A stretch of DNA of 64,000 nt, from the NCBI RefSeq assembly GCF_025979705.1, contig NZ_CP110136.1:1550001-1614000 (forward strand), in the 5' to 3' direction. Below are positions 28,560 to 36,327 of the stretch, piece after piece. The notes beneath the pieces were generated by a model, which was not told where the DNA came from, made no database searches, and saw only the letters and a program-made list of their open reading frames with translations. This DNA comes from Hymenobacter sp. YIM 151858-1. GTDB lineage: Bacteria > Bacteroidota > Bacteroidia > Cytophagales > Hymenobacteraceae. Positions within the stretch are counted from its first letter, which is position 1. The number at the start of each line of letters is the position of its first letter. The position numbers and the translations under genes were made by a program.

Positions 28560-29033
28560 ATGGCTAACGTTTCCAAAGTCCGGGAGTCGGGCGTGCTTGT
28601 GGAGGAATTTGCCCTAGGTCCGGAAGCCGGCCAAGCGGCCGGCAGCGGCGCGGAGGCAACCCATACTCTGCAACGAACGCCGGAGGCAGCACTGCCCGCC
28701 GATGCTGTTGATGCCTCGCTTTGCCCGCTGTGCGCCGAACCGCTGGGCTGGCACGAAACGCCCTGCTTCAGCACGCAGCCCGAAAGCGCTCCGGACCCCG
28801 ACGAAGGCCCAACCGCCAGCCCCACGTTTTACTACCCCCCGGCCACCATTTTTGCTTTCAACCTAGGGCAGGCCGTTCAGGCAGCTTACAACAAACGGGC
28901 GCACCGCATTATCTGGCGCGGGCAAGTGAAGGAGCGCCACCCGGCCACCGGCCTGGTGCACCGCGTAAACGTGTACCGCCTGAACGACGGGTACTGGGAT
29001 TGTTACCGCGAAGACGACTTGCAAGTAGCCTGA
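28560..29033 (+). CDS. Hypothetical protein with CPLC motif
   Basis: I do not recognise this 157-residue protein. It is soluble, with an acidic Ala/Glu-rich N-terminal half, a CPLC motif near residue 55 (one possible metal-binding pair) and a more ordered C-terminal half (RIIWRGQVKERHP, VNVYRLNDGYWDCYREDDL). The C-terminal part looks like a small beta-rich domain. It stands alone with no near partner on the same strand. Confidence 0.65.
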   Translation: MANVSKVRESGVLVEEFALGPEAGQAAGSGAEATHTLQRTPEAALPADAVDASLCPLCAEPLGWHETPCFSTQPESAPDPDEGPTASPTFYYPPATIFAFNLGQAVQAAYNKRAHRIIWRGQVKERHPATGLVHRVNVYRLNDGYWDCYREDDLQVA

Positions 29034-29061
29034 CTGCCCCTGCTGCCGCCGCGGCTGCGAC

Positions 29062-29436
29062 CTAGGGTTGCCCGCGGCCGAGCTGAGCCTGCCGGGCCGC
29101 TACCCACGCACGCGCTTGGGCCATGCTTGGGGCCGCGTATTGGGTACCCCAGAACACGAACTCGCTTCCGCAGCCAACGCCCCGCTCGCAGTAGCGCGTT
29201 TGCTCGATGCTGTGCAGCACCTCCAGCACGTAGGCACAGTCGATAAGGTCGGCATCAGGGAAATAGTAGTCCAGCGTTGCCTGCACAGCGGTGCTGGCGC
29301 GTTGCGCAAACACATAAGCCAGCCACTCGGCAAAGCCTTCGGCGTAGGCCGGCTGCTCCAGTGCGCTTTTTGGCGGTGCCGGCGCAGTAATTGCCGCGGC
29401 GTGCTTGCGGCCAGCTATGCTCATCGGGCGCTTCAT
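29062..29436 (-). CDS. Hypothetical protein
   Basis: I do not recognise this 124-residue protein. The central part is likely helical (AYAEGFAEWLAYVFAQRAS, then VQATLDYYFPDADLIDC) and holds three Cys near the C-terminal half (CAYVLEVLHSIEQTRYCERGVGCG). No signal peptide is visible. I preferred this strand because the amino-acid composition is protein-like; the opposite strand also has an open frame rich in Arg and Cys that looks like a shadow. Confidence 0.55.
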   Translation of the reverse strand: MKRPMSIAGRKHAAAITAPAPPKSALEQPAYAEGFAEWLAYVFAQRASTAVQATLDYYFPDADLIDCAYVLEVLHSIEQTRYCERGVGCGSEFVFWGTQYAAPSMAQARAWVAARQAQLGRGQP

Positions 29437-29539
29437 GCGTCGGCAGAATTTGAGTGGTGTCTTCTACGAATCTGCCGCGCTGCGCGGCCGTACGCCCGAC
29501 CAAGAATAGTCGAAATTCTATTTAGCAATTAATAATTTA

Positions 29540-29547
29540 TACTTTCG
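29540..29547 (+). promoter_or_regulatory. -7-like element very close to a start codon
   Basis: TACTTTCG resembles TAnnTTTG and ends 3 nt before the ATG at 29551. If active, the transcript would be leaderless or nearly so. Confidence 0.4.
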
Positions 29548-29550
29548 GAC

Positions 29551-29994
29551 ATGGAAGCCCCTGCTGTTGCCGATCTGATTGTTGCCAATGCCGCTGCCGA
29601 GCTGATCAACGACTGCAATAACTGCCTGCGCCTCACCTGGCTGAGCGGCCCGCGCAACTTCGACGACTTTCGGCTGGTGATGAACGTGCTACTGCAGGCC
29701 TGCCGGCGCCAGGGCACGGGCAAAGTGCTTGTCGATCAGCGAAACATGGCAACCCTGTCGCCCGCCGAAGAAAGCTGGATTGCCGAAGACTGGCTGCCGC
29801 GCTCCGTGGTGCAGGGCAACTACCGCTACGCCGCCGTGCTGCCCCCCACCGACCCCGAGGCCCTGGCCTGCATGAAGGCACTGAAGTGGCCCCCGGTGCC
29901 CGAGGCGCCCCAGTTCGCCACCTTCGCCGACGAGGCCACCGCCCTCGGCTGGCTGCGCCGCCAGGTGCCCGTTGCCTCCCGGCATTTGGTTTAG
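29551..29994 (+). CDS. STAS/SpoIIAA-like protein
   Basis: The 147-residue soluble protein has the pattern of SpoIIAA-like STAS proteins: an N-terminal beta region (CLRLTWLSGPRNFDDFRLVMN), a helix, then GKVLVDQRNMATLSPAEESWIAEDWLPRSV-type sequence. The core strand VLVDQRNMATL resembles the strand/helix edge seen in the family. It may act in cytosolic signalling or stress sensing; the assignment is by fold pattern only, with no clear phospho-Ser. The promoter lies immediately upstream. Confidence 0.5.
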   Translation: MEAPAVADLIVANAAAELINDCNNCLRLTWLSGPRNFDDFRLVMNVLLQACRRQGTGKVLVDQRNMATLSPAEESWIAEDWLPRSVVQGNYRYAAVLPPTDPEALACMKALKWPPVPEAPQFATFADEATALGWLRRQVPVASRHLV

Positions 29995-30208
29995 CCTCGG
30001 CCAGGCTGCCCCGTCGCTTGCTGCCCTGCTCCCCCTCAACCGCCTCGGCACCTAGGCCCCCTGGCCCTAGGTTCATTCTCTGGGCTTGGGTTGAAAGACC
30101 AGCAACCCGTAGCCACCAACTTAGCATGCCGGGCAATAGCCCCGGCCAGGGCCTGCGGGCCATTGCGGCAGCTGCTTACTTTGCGAAGTTGTAGTTGCCC
30201 CCCAATTT

Positions 30209-31081
30209 ATGCCCCGTACGAATCGTGTTTCGCTGCCCCCGGTGGTGGCCGTATTGCTGGCCATTGTAAGCGTGCAAGGCGGTGCGGCCATTGCCAAAGG
30301 GCTGTTTCCGGTGCTTGGGGCAGCGGGCACCACCAGCATGCGCATCGGGGTTTCGGCCCTGCTGTTGTTACTGCTTGTGCGCCCCGGGTTGCGGCAGCTC
30401 AGCAAAGCGCAATGGCAGGCCGTGGCGCCCTACGGCCTGGCCCTGGGGCTGATGAACTTTCTATTTTACTGCGCGCTCGAACGGGTGCCGCTGGGCTTGG
30501 CCGTAACGCTGGAGTTTGTTGGGCCCCTCACGTTGGCGCTGGCTGGCTCGCGCCGCTGGTTCGATGTGGTGTGGGTGGCGCTGGCCGGCAGCGGCATCGC
30601 GCTCATCACGCCCTGGAGCAGCCACGGCATCGATGTGCTGGGATTGGCTTTTGCCCTCGGTGCGGGCGCCTGTTGGGCCGTGTACATCGTGCTTGGCCGA
30701 CGCACTGCCGCGCTACTGCCGGGCCCGGTGGCCGTGAGCGTTGGCATGCTGTTCGCCTTGCTGCAGGTGCTGCCGTTTGGCATTGCCGGTGGCCAGTTGC
30801 AGCTGCTTACGGTGCCGCTGCTGGTGCTGGCCTCGTTGCTGGCGGTGTTCTCGTCGGTGTTGCCTTTTTCGCTTGAAATGCAGGCACTTAAGGCCATGCC
30901 CACGCGCACCTTCAGCATCCTGATGAGCCTGGAGCCCGTGGCAGCGGCGCTTTCGGGCTGGCTGTTTCTGCGCGAGCAGCTTACGCTGGTGCAATGGCTG
31001 GCCGTTGCATTTATCGTGGTTGCCAGCATGGGCGCCACGCTTACTACCCCGCGCGCGCAGGCCGCAATAGGCGGCGAATAA
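30209..31081 (+). CDS. rhtA: EamA/RhtA-type inner-membrane exporter
   Basis: The 290-residue protein has about ten membrane segments in two EamA halves. N-terminal motifs such as VSVQGGAAIAKGLFPVLGAAG, YCALERVPLGLAVTLEFVGPL and the second half (YIVLGRRTAALLPGPVAVSVGML, TFSILMSLEPVAAALSGWLFLREQL) closely follow E. coli RhtA, which exports threonine and homoserine. Substrate is inferred from family only. The ATG at 30209 begins the first membrane domain. Confidence 0.85.
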   Translation: MPRTNRVSLPPVVAVLLAIVSVQGGAAIAKGLFPVLGAAGTTSMRIGVSALLLLLLVRPGLRQLSKAQWQAVAPYGLALGLMNFLFYCALERVPLGLAVTLEFVGPLTLALAGSRRWFDVVWVALAGSGIALITPWSSHGIDVLGLAFALGAGACWAVYIVLGRRTAALLPGPVAVSVGMLFALLQVLPFGIAGGQLQLLTVPLLVLASLLAVFSSVLPFSLEMQALKAMPTRTFSILMSLEPVAAALSGWLFLREQLTLVQWLAVAFIVVASMGATLTTPRAQAAIGGE

Positions 31082-31188
31082 CCGTTGCTGAAGCCTGTAT
31101 TTGCTTCGGAAGCAAGCCCCCACGGGCCCGCCGCTTGCACTATAACTTAAGCGGTTGTTTTTGTATTGTTGAGGTGATTTCCGCCCCC

Positions 31189-31719
31189 ATGCAAAAACAC
31201 CTACTGCTGCTTACTTCCCTGGCTTTCACAGCCTGCACCATCACGCTGCCCGAGCCCGCTCCGAAGCCCAAACCAGCGCCCGCCCCCGTACCCAAAAGCC
31301 ACACGGTACTGCTCTCGGCGCTGGTAATGAGCGAGGGCGACGCCAGCCAGCTGCCCTCCGAAGACCCGCTCGTATCGGTGAGCGTGCGGCGGGTGGTACC
31401 ACTGCCGGCCGGCGGCTTCGAGCTAAAACCGGCCGAGCTGATTTTGCCTCCTACGGCCCTCAAGCCGTACATGCGTTACTTCAACCTGCCCGCTATCGAT
31501 ACCTACGAAGGCGCACCCATGCCGGTGCTTATCGGTGAGGTAACAGTAAAAACCGCCCCGCCGCAGGGCGCCGGCTTGGGCTACCGGGTAACGGGCTCGT
31601 ATTCCATCGATGGGGTAGTAACCAGCAACATGCCCGCCATTTACTACATGGCGGGTGTGGCGGCAGCGGCTGGCACCCCGCTTTCTTACAAAACCGAATA
31701 CTCGATCCGGCACCAGTAG
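31189..31719 (+). CDS. Hypothetical lipoprotein
   Basis: The 176-residue protein has a lipoprotein signal (HLLLLTSLAFTAC) with the acylated Cys at residue 16, followed by a Pro/Lys linker and a beta-rich domain (TVLLSALVMSEGDAS, EVTVKTAPPQGAGLGYRVTGSYSIDGVV). I do not recognise the domain. It is probably anchored to the periplasmic or outer membrane. The ATG at 31189 is chosen for the lipobox; the same frame continues upstream without a plausible start. Confidence 0.7.
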   Translation: MQKHLLLLTSLAFTACTITLPEPAPKPKPAPAPVPKSHTVLLSALVMSEGDASQLPSEDPLVSVSVRRVVPLPAGGFELKPAELILPPTALKPYMRYFNLPAIDTYEGAPMPVLIGEVTVKTAPPQGAGLGYRVTGSYSIDGVVTSNMPAIYYMAGVAAAAGTPLSYKTEYSIRHQ

Positions 31720-31906
31720 TAAACAACTTACTGCGTACCTACGCTCAACGCCGGAAACCCAGAAGCAAGCGCAATGCTCTTGGTGCCCCGCTGCCGCAGC
31801 TTCAATTTCCACCTAGGGCAACCCGCTAGGGTTGCATACGCACCACCGGGCGTAGGGGCAACTCCTTGTTGCCTTTGCAGTACCTGTCGCGCCTTGAATA
31901 ACAATA

Positions 31907-31951
31907 CACCCCGCGCCGCTTCGCAGTGCTACTGCGAAGCGGCGCGGGGTG
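31907..31951. repeat. Perfect 21-bp-stem hairpin
   Basis: Arms 31907-31927 and 31931-31951 are perfectly complementary with a 3-nt loop GCT. It lies between the lipoprotein gene and a small leftward gene and has no U-tract. It resembles the palindrome at 26775. Confidence 0.8.
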
Positions 31952-32002
31952 CTCTACTTGGGCGGTGCTTCAGTCTGTCAGTTGCCATGGAGGCCGGCCC
32001 GT

Positions 32003-32128
32003 TCAGGCGCGGCTAACAGCAACGGAGTTACTGGAGGTAGCGGGCCCTGGTGCGGCTTCCTGTTCGGAACCACGGCTGTAGGCGACAAAGAGCAGTGCTG
32101 CTAATGCGGTAAGGTACAGTGTTTTCAT
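32003..32128 (-). CDS. Small 41-residue exported peptide
   Basis: I read a 41-codon frame from ATG 32128 to TGA 32003: a hydrophobic N-terminus (MKTLYLTALAALLFVAY) followed by a polar tail (SRGSEQEAAPGPATSSNSVA). The N-terminus looks like a signal or a single membrane helix. No family is known to me. It is too short to be sure it is real; a start followed directly by a typical signal sequence argues for it. Confidence 0.5.
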   Translation of the reverse strand: MKTLYLTALAALLFVAYSRGSEQEAAPGPATSSNSVAVSRA

Positions 32129-32270
32129 AGTGGAGTGGCGTTAGGCTAATAGATACGCATCAGCCGCCATTCCGTTGAGCAGATTACTGCACAGCTTTCA
32201 GATAGCCAATCTCCTCAGCACCAAACACAAATCAGCCACCTGGCCCGGCGGCTAAGTGGCTGATGGTAAG

Positions 32271-32347
32271 TGGTACCCCCGGCACGATTCGAACGTGCGA
32301 CCGTCTGCTTAGAAGGCAGATGCTCTATCCAGCTGAGCTACGGGAGC
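32271..32347 (-). tRNA. tRNA-Arg (TCT)
   Basis: The reverse strand folds as a cloverleaf beginning GCTCCCGTAGCTCAG, with anticodon loop CTTCTAA (anticodon TCT) and T-loop TTCGAAT. CCA is encoded. Confidence 0.95.
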
Positions 32348-32480
32348 TTATGTTTGGCTTTACGAGAATCAGAAGCTTAAGTCGCTACTTCAGCCGCGTA
32401 CTTATCACGACGCAAGTAGCTGGCTTTAAGCATCGAAAGCCGCCCACCCCACAAGGCGGGCAGACGGCTTCCGAAAGTTG

Positions 32481-32554
32481 TCGGGGTGGCAGGATTCGAA
32501 CCTGCGGCCTCCTGCTCCCAAAGCAGGCGCGATACCGGGCTACGCTACACCCCG
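32481..32554 (-). tRNA. tRNA-Pro (TGG)
   Basis: The reverse strand gives CGGGGTGTAGCGTAGCCCGG, anticodon loop TTTGGGA (anticodon TGG), T-loop TTCGAAT and a matching acceptor CACCCCG. CCA is not encoded. An AACATTTG element at 32565-32572 on the reverse strand may be its own -7 element. Confidence 0.95.
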
Positions 32555-32589
32555 AGTGCGGCAGCAAATGTTGCCACGCTATAAAAAAT

Positions 32590-32616
32590 CGGGCTTCCCG
32601 AATTACGGGAAGCCCG
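32590..32616 (-). terminator. Terminator after tRNA-Ser
   Basis: CGGGCTTCCCG, loop of 5, CGGGAAGCCCG, followed on the reverse strand by ATTTTTT: an 11-bp perfect stem with a U-tract immediately downstream of tRNA-Ser. It separates tRNA-Ser from the two following tRNAs. Confidence 0.8.
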
Positions 32617-32707
<91 letters not shown>

Positions 32708-32752
32708 GTATTTGAGGCTGATAACCTACTGGCCGCTTGCCCTTAGGTGCCG

Positions 32753-32781
32753 CAAATATACAAGCAGCATTCGGAAAACAA
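32753..32781 (-). promoter_or_regulatory. Promoter of tRNA-Ser
   Basis: On the reverse strand TTG (32781-32779) and TATATTTG (32760-32753) are 18 nt apart, an exact Bacteroidota promoter about 45 nt upstream of the tRNA. Confidence 0.7.
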
Positions 32782-32825
32782 TTGTTGAGCGAAAAAAAAT
32801 CTACGTTTCAGCTCAGCAGGGCCAT

Positions 32826-32833
32826 TATCTTTG
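32826..32833 (+). promoter_or_regulatory. -7 element of the vWA gene
   Basis: TATCTTTG matches TAnnTTTG exactly. It overlaps the in-frame TTG at 32831, so the ATG at 32867 is the more reliable start. Together with the tRNA promoter it makes a divergent intergenic region. Confidence 0.65.
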
Positions 32834-32866
32834 ACCTCTACCACCGCCCCAACCGGCTTCATTCGC

Positions 32867-33847
32867 ATGCTTACGTGGCTGTATTCCTGGACTATTTGGG
32901 AAGCCTTGCTGACCGCTGGGGTGCTGGTGCTTTATGTTGGTTACGTGTGGCGCACGGTGCGTCTTTCGCGGCCGCTAGGTATGTCGGGGTGGCGCCTGGC
33001 CTGGAAAGCTTTTCCCCGGATGCTGGCCTTCGGGCTGCTGCTGGTGGCCTTACTGGGTCCTGCTTACGGGCTTACGCAGCGGGCCGTGCGCACCGCCGGC
33101 AAAGATGTGTGGCTGCTCGTCGATTTGTCGCGCTCGATGGATGCTACCGATGTGGCCCCTTCGCGGCTGCAGAAAGCCAAGGCCGAGCTAACGGAGCTGG
33201 TGCAGCGCTTTCCGGCCGACCGCATCGGGCTGATCGTGTTCAGCTCCGAAGCGTTTGTGCACTGCCCCCTCACCTACGATCAGGAAGCCTTGCTGCTGCT
33301 GCTCAACACCCTCGACACGCGCCTTGTGCCCCGAGGAAGCACCGAGCTGGCCGAGCCGCTGCAGCTGGCGCTTACGCGCATGGCCACCTCGGCCATTAAG
33401 CCCGACAGCGCCGGCGCACCTAGGGCAACTGCCTTGGTACTGGTGAGCGACGGCGAAGACTACAGCGAAAACGTGGAAGGCGTGCTGCGCGAAGTGGTAC
33501 GCAGCGGCATGCGCCTCTACACCGTTGGGGTGGGCACAACGGCCGGCGGCCGCATACCTAGGGCGGGCGGCTACGTGCGCGATGCCCAAGGCAAACCGGC
33601 CCTTACTCGCCTCCAACCGGCCATGCTGCGCCGCCTTTCCGAAGCTACCGGCGGGGTTTACGTAGAGCTAACCGACCGCCGCAACGAATTTCCGCTGCTG
33701 CTGCGGACTATTTCGCGCCTAGAAGGCCAAACGCAGCAGGTGCGCACCGTAACCGTAGCCGACAACCGCTTTGTGTACCCGTTGGCGGCGGCGCTGTTGT
33801 TGCTGGCGCTCGATGTGGTGATTTCCGTAACCGTTGTGAAGCCCTGA
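32867..33847 (+). CDS. VWA-domain membrane protein, BatB-like
   Basis: The 326-residue protein has two N-terminal membrane segments (about 10-35 and 50-70), a VWA domain with a complete MIDAS (D86 in DLSRS, Thr in GSTELAEP, Asp in SDGEDY) and one membrane segment near the C-terminus (YPLAAALLLLALDVVISVTVV). This matches BatA/BatB proteins of the Bacteroides aerotolerance operon, thought to assemble a membrane complex. It is followed directly by a TPR protein with overlapping TGATG, as BatB and BatC are. Confidence 0.85.
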   Translation: MLTWLYSWTIWEALLTAGVLVLYVGYVWRTVRLSRPLGMSGWRLAWKAFPRMLAFGLLLVALLGPAYGLTQRAVRTAGKDVWLLVDLSRSMDATDVAPSRLQKAKAELTELVQRFPADRIGLIVFSSEAFVHCPLTYDQEALLLLLNTLDTRLVPRGSTELAEPLQLALTRMATSAIKPDSAGAPRATALVLVSDGEDYSENVEGVLREVVRSGMRLYTVGVGTTAGGRIPRAGGYVRDAQGKPALTRLQPAMLRRLSEATGGVYVELTDRRNEFPLLLRTISRLEGQTQQVRTVTVADNRFVYPLAAALLLLALDVVISVTVVKP

Positions 33848-34743
33848 TGCGCGGTTTGCTACTCGTACTGCTGTTGCTGGCCGGCGGCTGGTGGGGCGCT
33901 TTGCAGCGCGTTCACGATGCCAACCAGGCCTTGCGCCTGGGTGCCGGTGCCTACGCCCGGCGCGACTACGCCGCCGCCGCCGCCGCTTACGCCCGTGCCC
34001 GCGCCCTAGGTGCCCACGACGAATCGGTACTGCTAAACCTAGGGCATGCCTACGCCCGGCTCGGGCGCACTACCGAAGCCCGCCAGGCCTACGGCGGCCT
34101 GTTGCAGAGCGCTTCGCTGGAAGTGCGTAGCGTGGCACGCCAGCAGCTGGCCGTACTGGCTGCCACCGAAGGGAATTACCCCCAGGCAACAACTTTGCTT
34201 CGGCAAGCCCTGCTTGATAACCCGCGCAACACGGCTGCACGCTACAACTACGAGTTGCTCCGCCTCTACCACGGCCGCCGCAACGACCCGCAACTTCCCC
34301 CGCCTCCACCCCCACCTGCCGAACGCCAACCCCAGCCAGGCGGCTCCGATCAGCAATCGGGCGAAACGCAGCCCGGCCAGGCACCGCCGCAGCCGGCCCC
34401 GGCCAGCGGCAACCAGGGAACCGGGCAAGGCAGCAAAGCCGGCAACCTGGGCGGCAACACCAACCGCGAAACGGCACAGGGCAACAGTCCAGGCAATACG
34501 CGCGGACTGGATACCAGCGCCGAAGGCACCGATGCGGGCAACCGAAACGGTGCTGCCAGTGGCGAAGCGGCCAACCCCAACGACAACCGCGTGATTACGC
34601 GCCAGCGCCTCGCTCCGCTGAACCTCAACGAAGCCCAGGCCCGGCAGCTGCTCGATGCTTTGCAAGCCGCCGAGCAGCAGTATTTGCAGCAAATACCGCA
34701 CAAGGGTACGCAGCGCCCCGATCCGCGCAAGCCCGCCTGGTAG
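33847..34743 (+). CDS. TPR protein, BatC-like
   Basis: The 298-residue protein starts with a signal or membrane anchor (MRGLLLVLLLLAGGWWGAL), then three to four TPR-like helical pairs up to residue 135 (AYARRDYAAAAAAYARARALG, TEARQAYGGLLQSAS, NYPQATTLLRQALLDNPRN). A long low-complexity region rich in Pro, Gln, Gly and Asn follows, and a C-terminal helix (LNEAQARQLLDALQAAEQQ). The layout fits BatC-type partners of BatB. Its start overlaps the previous stop by one base (TGATG), so translation is coupled. A BatD is not next to it. Confidence 0.75.
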   Translation: MRGLLLVLLLLAGGWWGALQRVHDANQALRLGAGAYARRDYAAAAAAYARARALGAHDESVLLNLGHAYARLGRTTEARQAYGGLLQSASLEVRSVARQQLAVLAATEGNYPQATTLLRQALLDNPRNTAARYNYELLRLYHGRRNDPQLPPPPPPPAERQPQPGGSDQQSGETQPGQAPPQPAPASGNQGTGQGSKAGNLGGNTNRETAQGNSPGNTRGLDTSAEGTDAGNRNGAASGEAANPNDNRVITRQRLAPLNLNEAQARQLLDALQAAEQQYLQQIPHKGTQRPDPRKPAW

Positions 34744-34792
34744 CCCTAGGGGCTTGGGTGCGCAGTGCAGCCAGGCACCCGAAAATTCCTAC

Positions 34793-34800
34793 TACTTTTG
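34793..34800 (+). promoter_or_regulatory. -7 element of the thiolase gene
   Basis: TACTTTTG matches TAnnTTTG exactly, giving a leader of about 65 nt. No good -33 TTG is visible. Confidence 0.5.
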
Positions 34801-34864
34801 GCTTGTCGCTGCCTCCGGCAGCCTCAGCCCTACTTTCTACTACAACCCCACCCTTTTTACATTC

Positions 34865-36049
34865 ATGCAGACTAAAGAAGTCTATATCATTTCGGCGGTG
34901 CGCACGCCCATCGGCTCGTTTGGTGGCAGCCTGGCCTCGCTTTCAGCTACCGAGCTTGGCGGCATTGCCCTGAAAGGCGCCCTCGAGAAAGCCGGCGTTG
35001 AGCCCAAAGAGGTGCAGCAAGTAATCATGGGCAACGTGATTTCGGCCAACCTGGGCCAGGCTCCGGCCCGCCAGGCCGCCCTTAAAGCCGGCCTCGGCTA
35101 CGAGGTAGAGTGCACCACCGTAAACAAAGTGTGTGCCTCGGGCTCAAAAGCTATTATGATGGCCGCCCAAGCCATTATGCTGGGCCACGCCGATGTGGTG
35201 CTGGCCGGCGGCATGGAAAGCATGTCGAACGTGCCGTACTACCTCGACAAAGCCCGTTTTGGCGCGAAATACGGCCACGGTCAGATGATCGACGGCCTGA
35301 TGAAAGACGGCCTGTGGGACCCGTACCACAACTACGCCATGGGCAACGCGGCCGAAAACACGGCCAAGGAAATGGGCATCACCCGCGAAGAGCAGGATGC
35401 CTTTGCCATTGAGAGCTACACCCGCAGCGCTAACGCGGCCAAAGCCGGCAAGAAGAAAGACGAAATTATTCCCGTAACGATTGAGCAGCGCGGCAAAACC
35501 GTGGTGGTGGAAGACGACGAGGAGTACACCAAAGTCGACTTCGCCAAAGTACCGGGCCTGAAGCCGGCCTTTATCAAAGAGGGCGGCACCGTAACGGCGG
35601 CCAACGCCTCTACCCTCAACGACGGCGCCGCCGCCGTGCTGCTGATGAGCAAGGAGAAGGCCGAAGCCCTAGGTCTGAAGCCGATGGCGCGGGTACTGGG
35701 CTTTGCCGATGCCGAGCAGGCGCCGGAGTGGTTCACCACCTCGCCCTCGCTGGCTATTCCGAAGGCCCTGAAGTACGCTGGCGTAACGCCCGAGCAGGTG
35801 GATTTCTACGAAATCAACGAGGCTTTCTCGGTGGTATCGTTGGCCAACAACAAGCTGCTGAACCTCGAAGGCTCGAAAGTGAACGTGTACGGCGGTGCCG
35901 TGTCGCTGGGCCACCCGCTGGGGGCTTCGGGTGCGCGCATCGTAACCACCCTGCTGAACGTGATGAACAACGAAGGCGGCAAGATTGGTGTAACCGGCAT
36001 CTGCAACGGTGGCGGTGGCGCCAGCAGCCTCGTGTTCGAGAAGCTGTAA
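34865..36049 (+). CDS. Acetyl-CoA C-acetyltransferase (thiolase)
   Basis: The 394-residue enzyme is a type II thiolase that condenses two acetyl-CoA or cleaves acetoacetyl-CoA. Active-site residues are visible: the nucleophile C90 in NKVCASGSKA, the His in GHPLGASGARI and the second Cys in CNGGGGASS. Length and order fit the family. The start at 34865 begins with the usual thiolase strand KEVYIISAVRTPIGSFGG. It has its own promoter and a strong palindromic terminator, so it is probably monocistronic. Fatty-acid or ketone-body use is the likely role. Confidence 0.95.
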   Translation: MQTKEVYIISAVRTPIGSFGGSLASLSATELGGIALKGALEKAGVEPKEVQQVIMGNVISANLGQAPARQAALKAGLGYEVECTTVNKVCASGSKAIMMAAQAIMLGHADVVLAGGMESMSNVPYYLDKARFGAKYGHGQMIDGLMKDGLWDPYHNYAMGNAAENTAKEMGITREEQDAFAIESYTRSANAAKAGKKKDEIIPVTIEQRGKTVVVEDDEEYTKVDFAKVPGLKPAFIKEGGTVTAANASTLNDGAAAVLLMSKEKAEALGLKPMARVLGFADAEQAPEWFTTSPSLAIPKALKYAGVTPEQVDFYEINEAFSVVSLANNKLLNLEGSKVNVYGGAVSLGHPLGASGARIVTTLLNVMNNEGGKIGVTGICNGGGGASSLVFEKL

Positions 36050-36113
36050 GCGCAAACCCGCCGGATTTGGCCGCCTTTGCTGGCCTGCCAGGCCGCTGTA
36101 TTTGCGAACAACC

Positions 36114-36157
36114 AAACAGGTGCCGCGGCCCATGGGCCGCGGCACCTGTTTTTTTAC
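36114..36157 (+). terminator. Terminator of the thiolase gene (loop-less palindrome)
   Basis: Positions 36114-36151 form a 38-nt perfect palindrome centred on CCATGG and followed by six more T. It can end transcription as a classic terminator, with the central bases as loop. Confidence 0.85.
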
Positions 36158-36327
36158 CTAGGGCTGTGTTGTGCCCTAGGTGCTCCGGGGCTGAGTTGTA
36201 AGAAGCAGGTTTGCAGCACCTTTACGCCAAATGCATTGTTGAGCCCACTACCCGACAGCGCATCTTCAGCTTCGGCACAATTTTTCCTGCACCAGCGCTA
36301 TTAATTCGAAAGCGCATATTTGACGGC

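Noticed and set aside
29068-29532. Rightward frame of 154 codons opposite the hypothetical gene at 29062
   Set aside because: Its translation is Arg/Cys/Ala rich without clear structure; the reverse strand is more protein-like. The choice remains uncertain.
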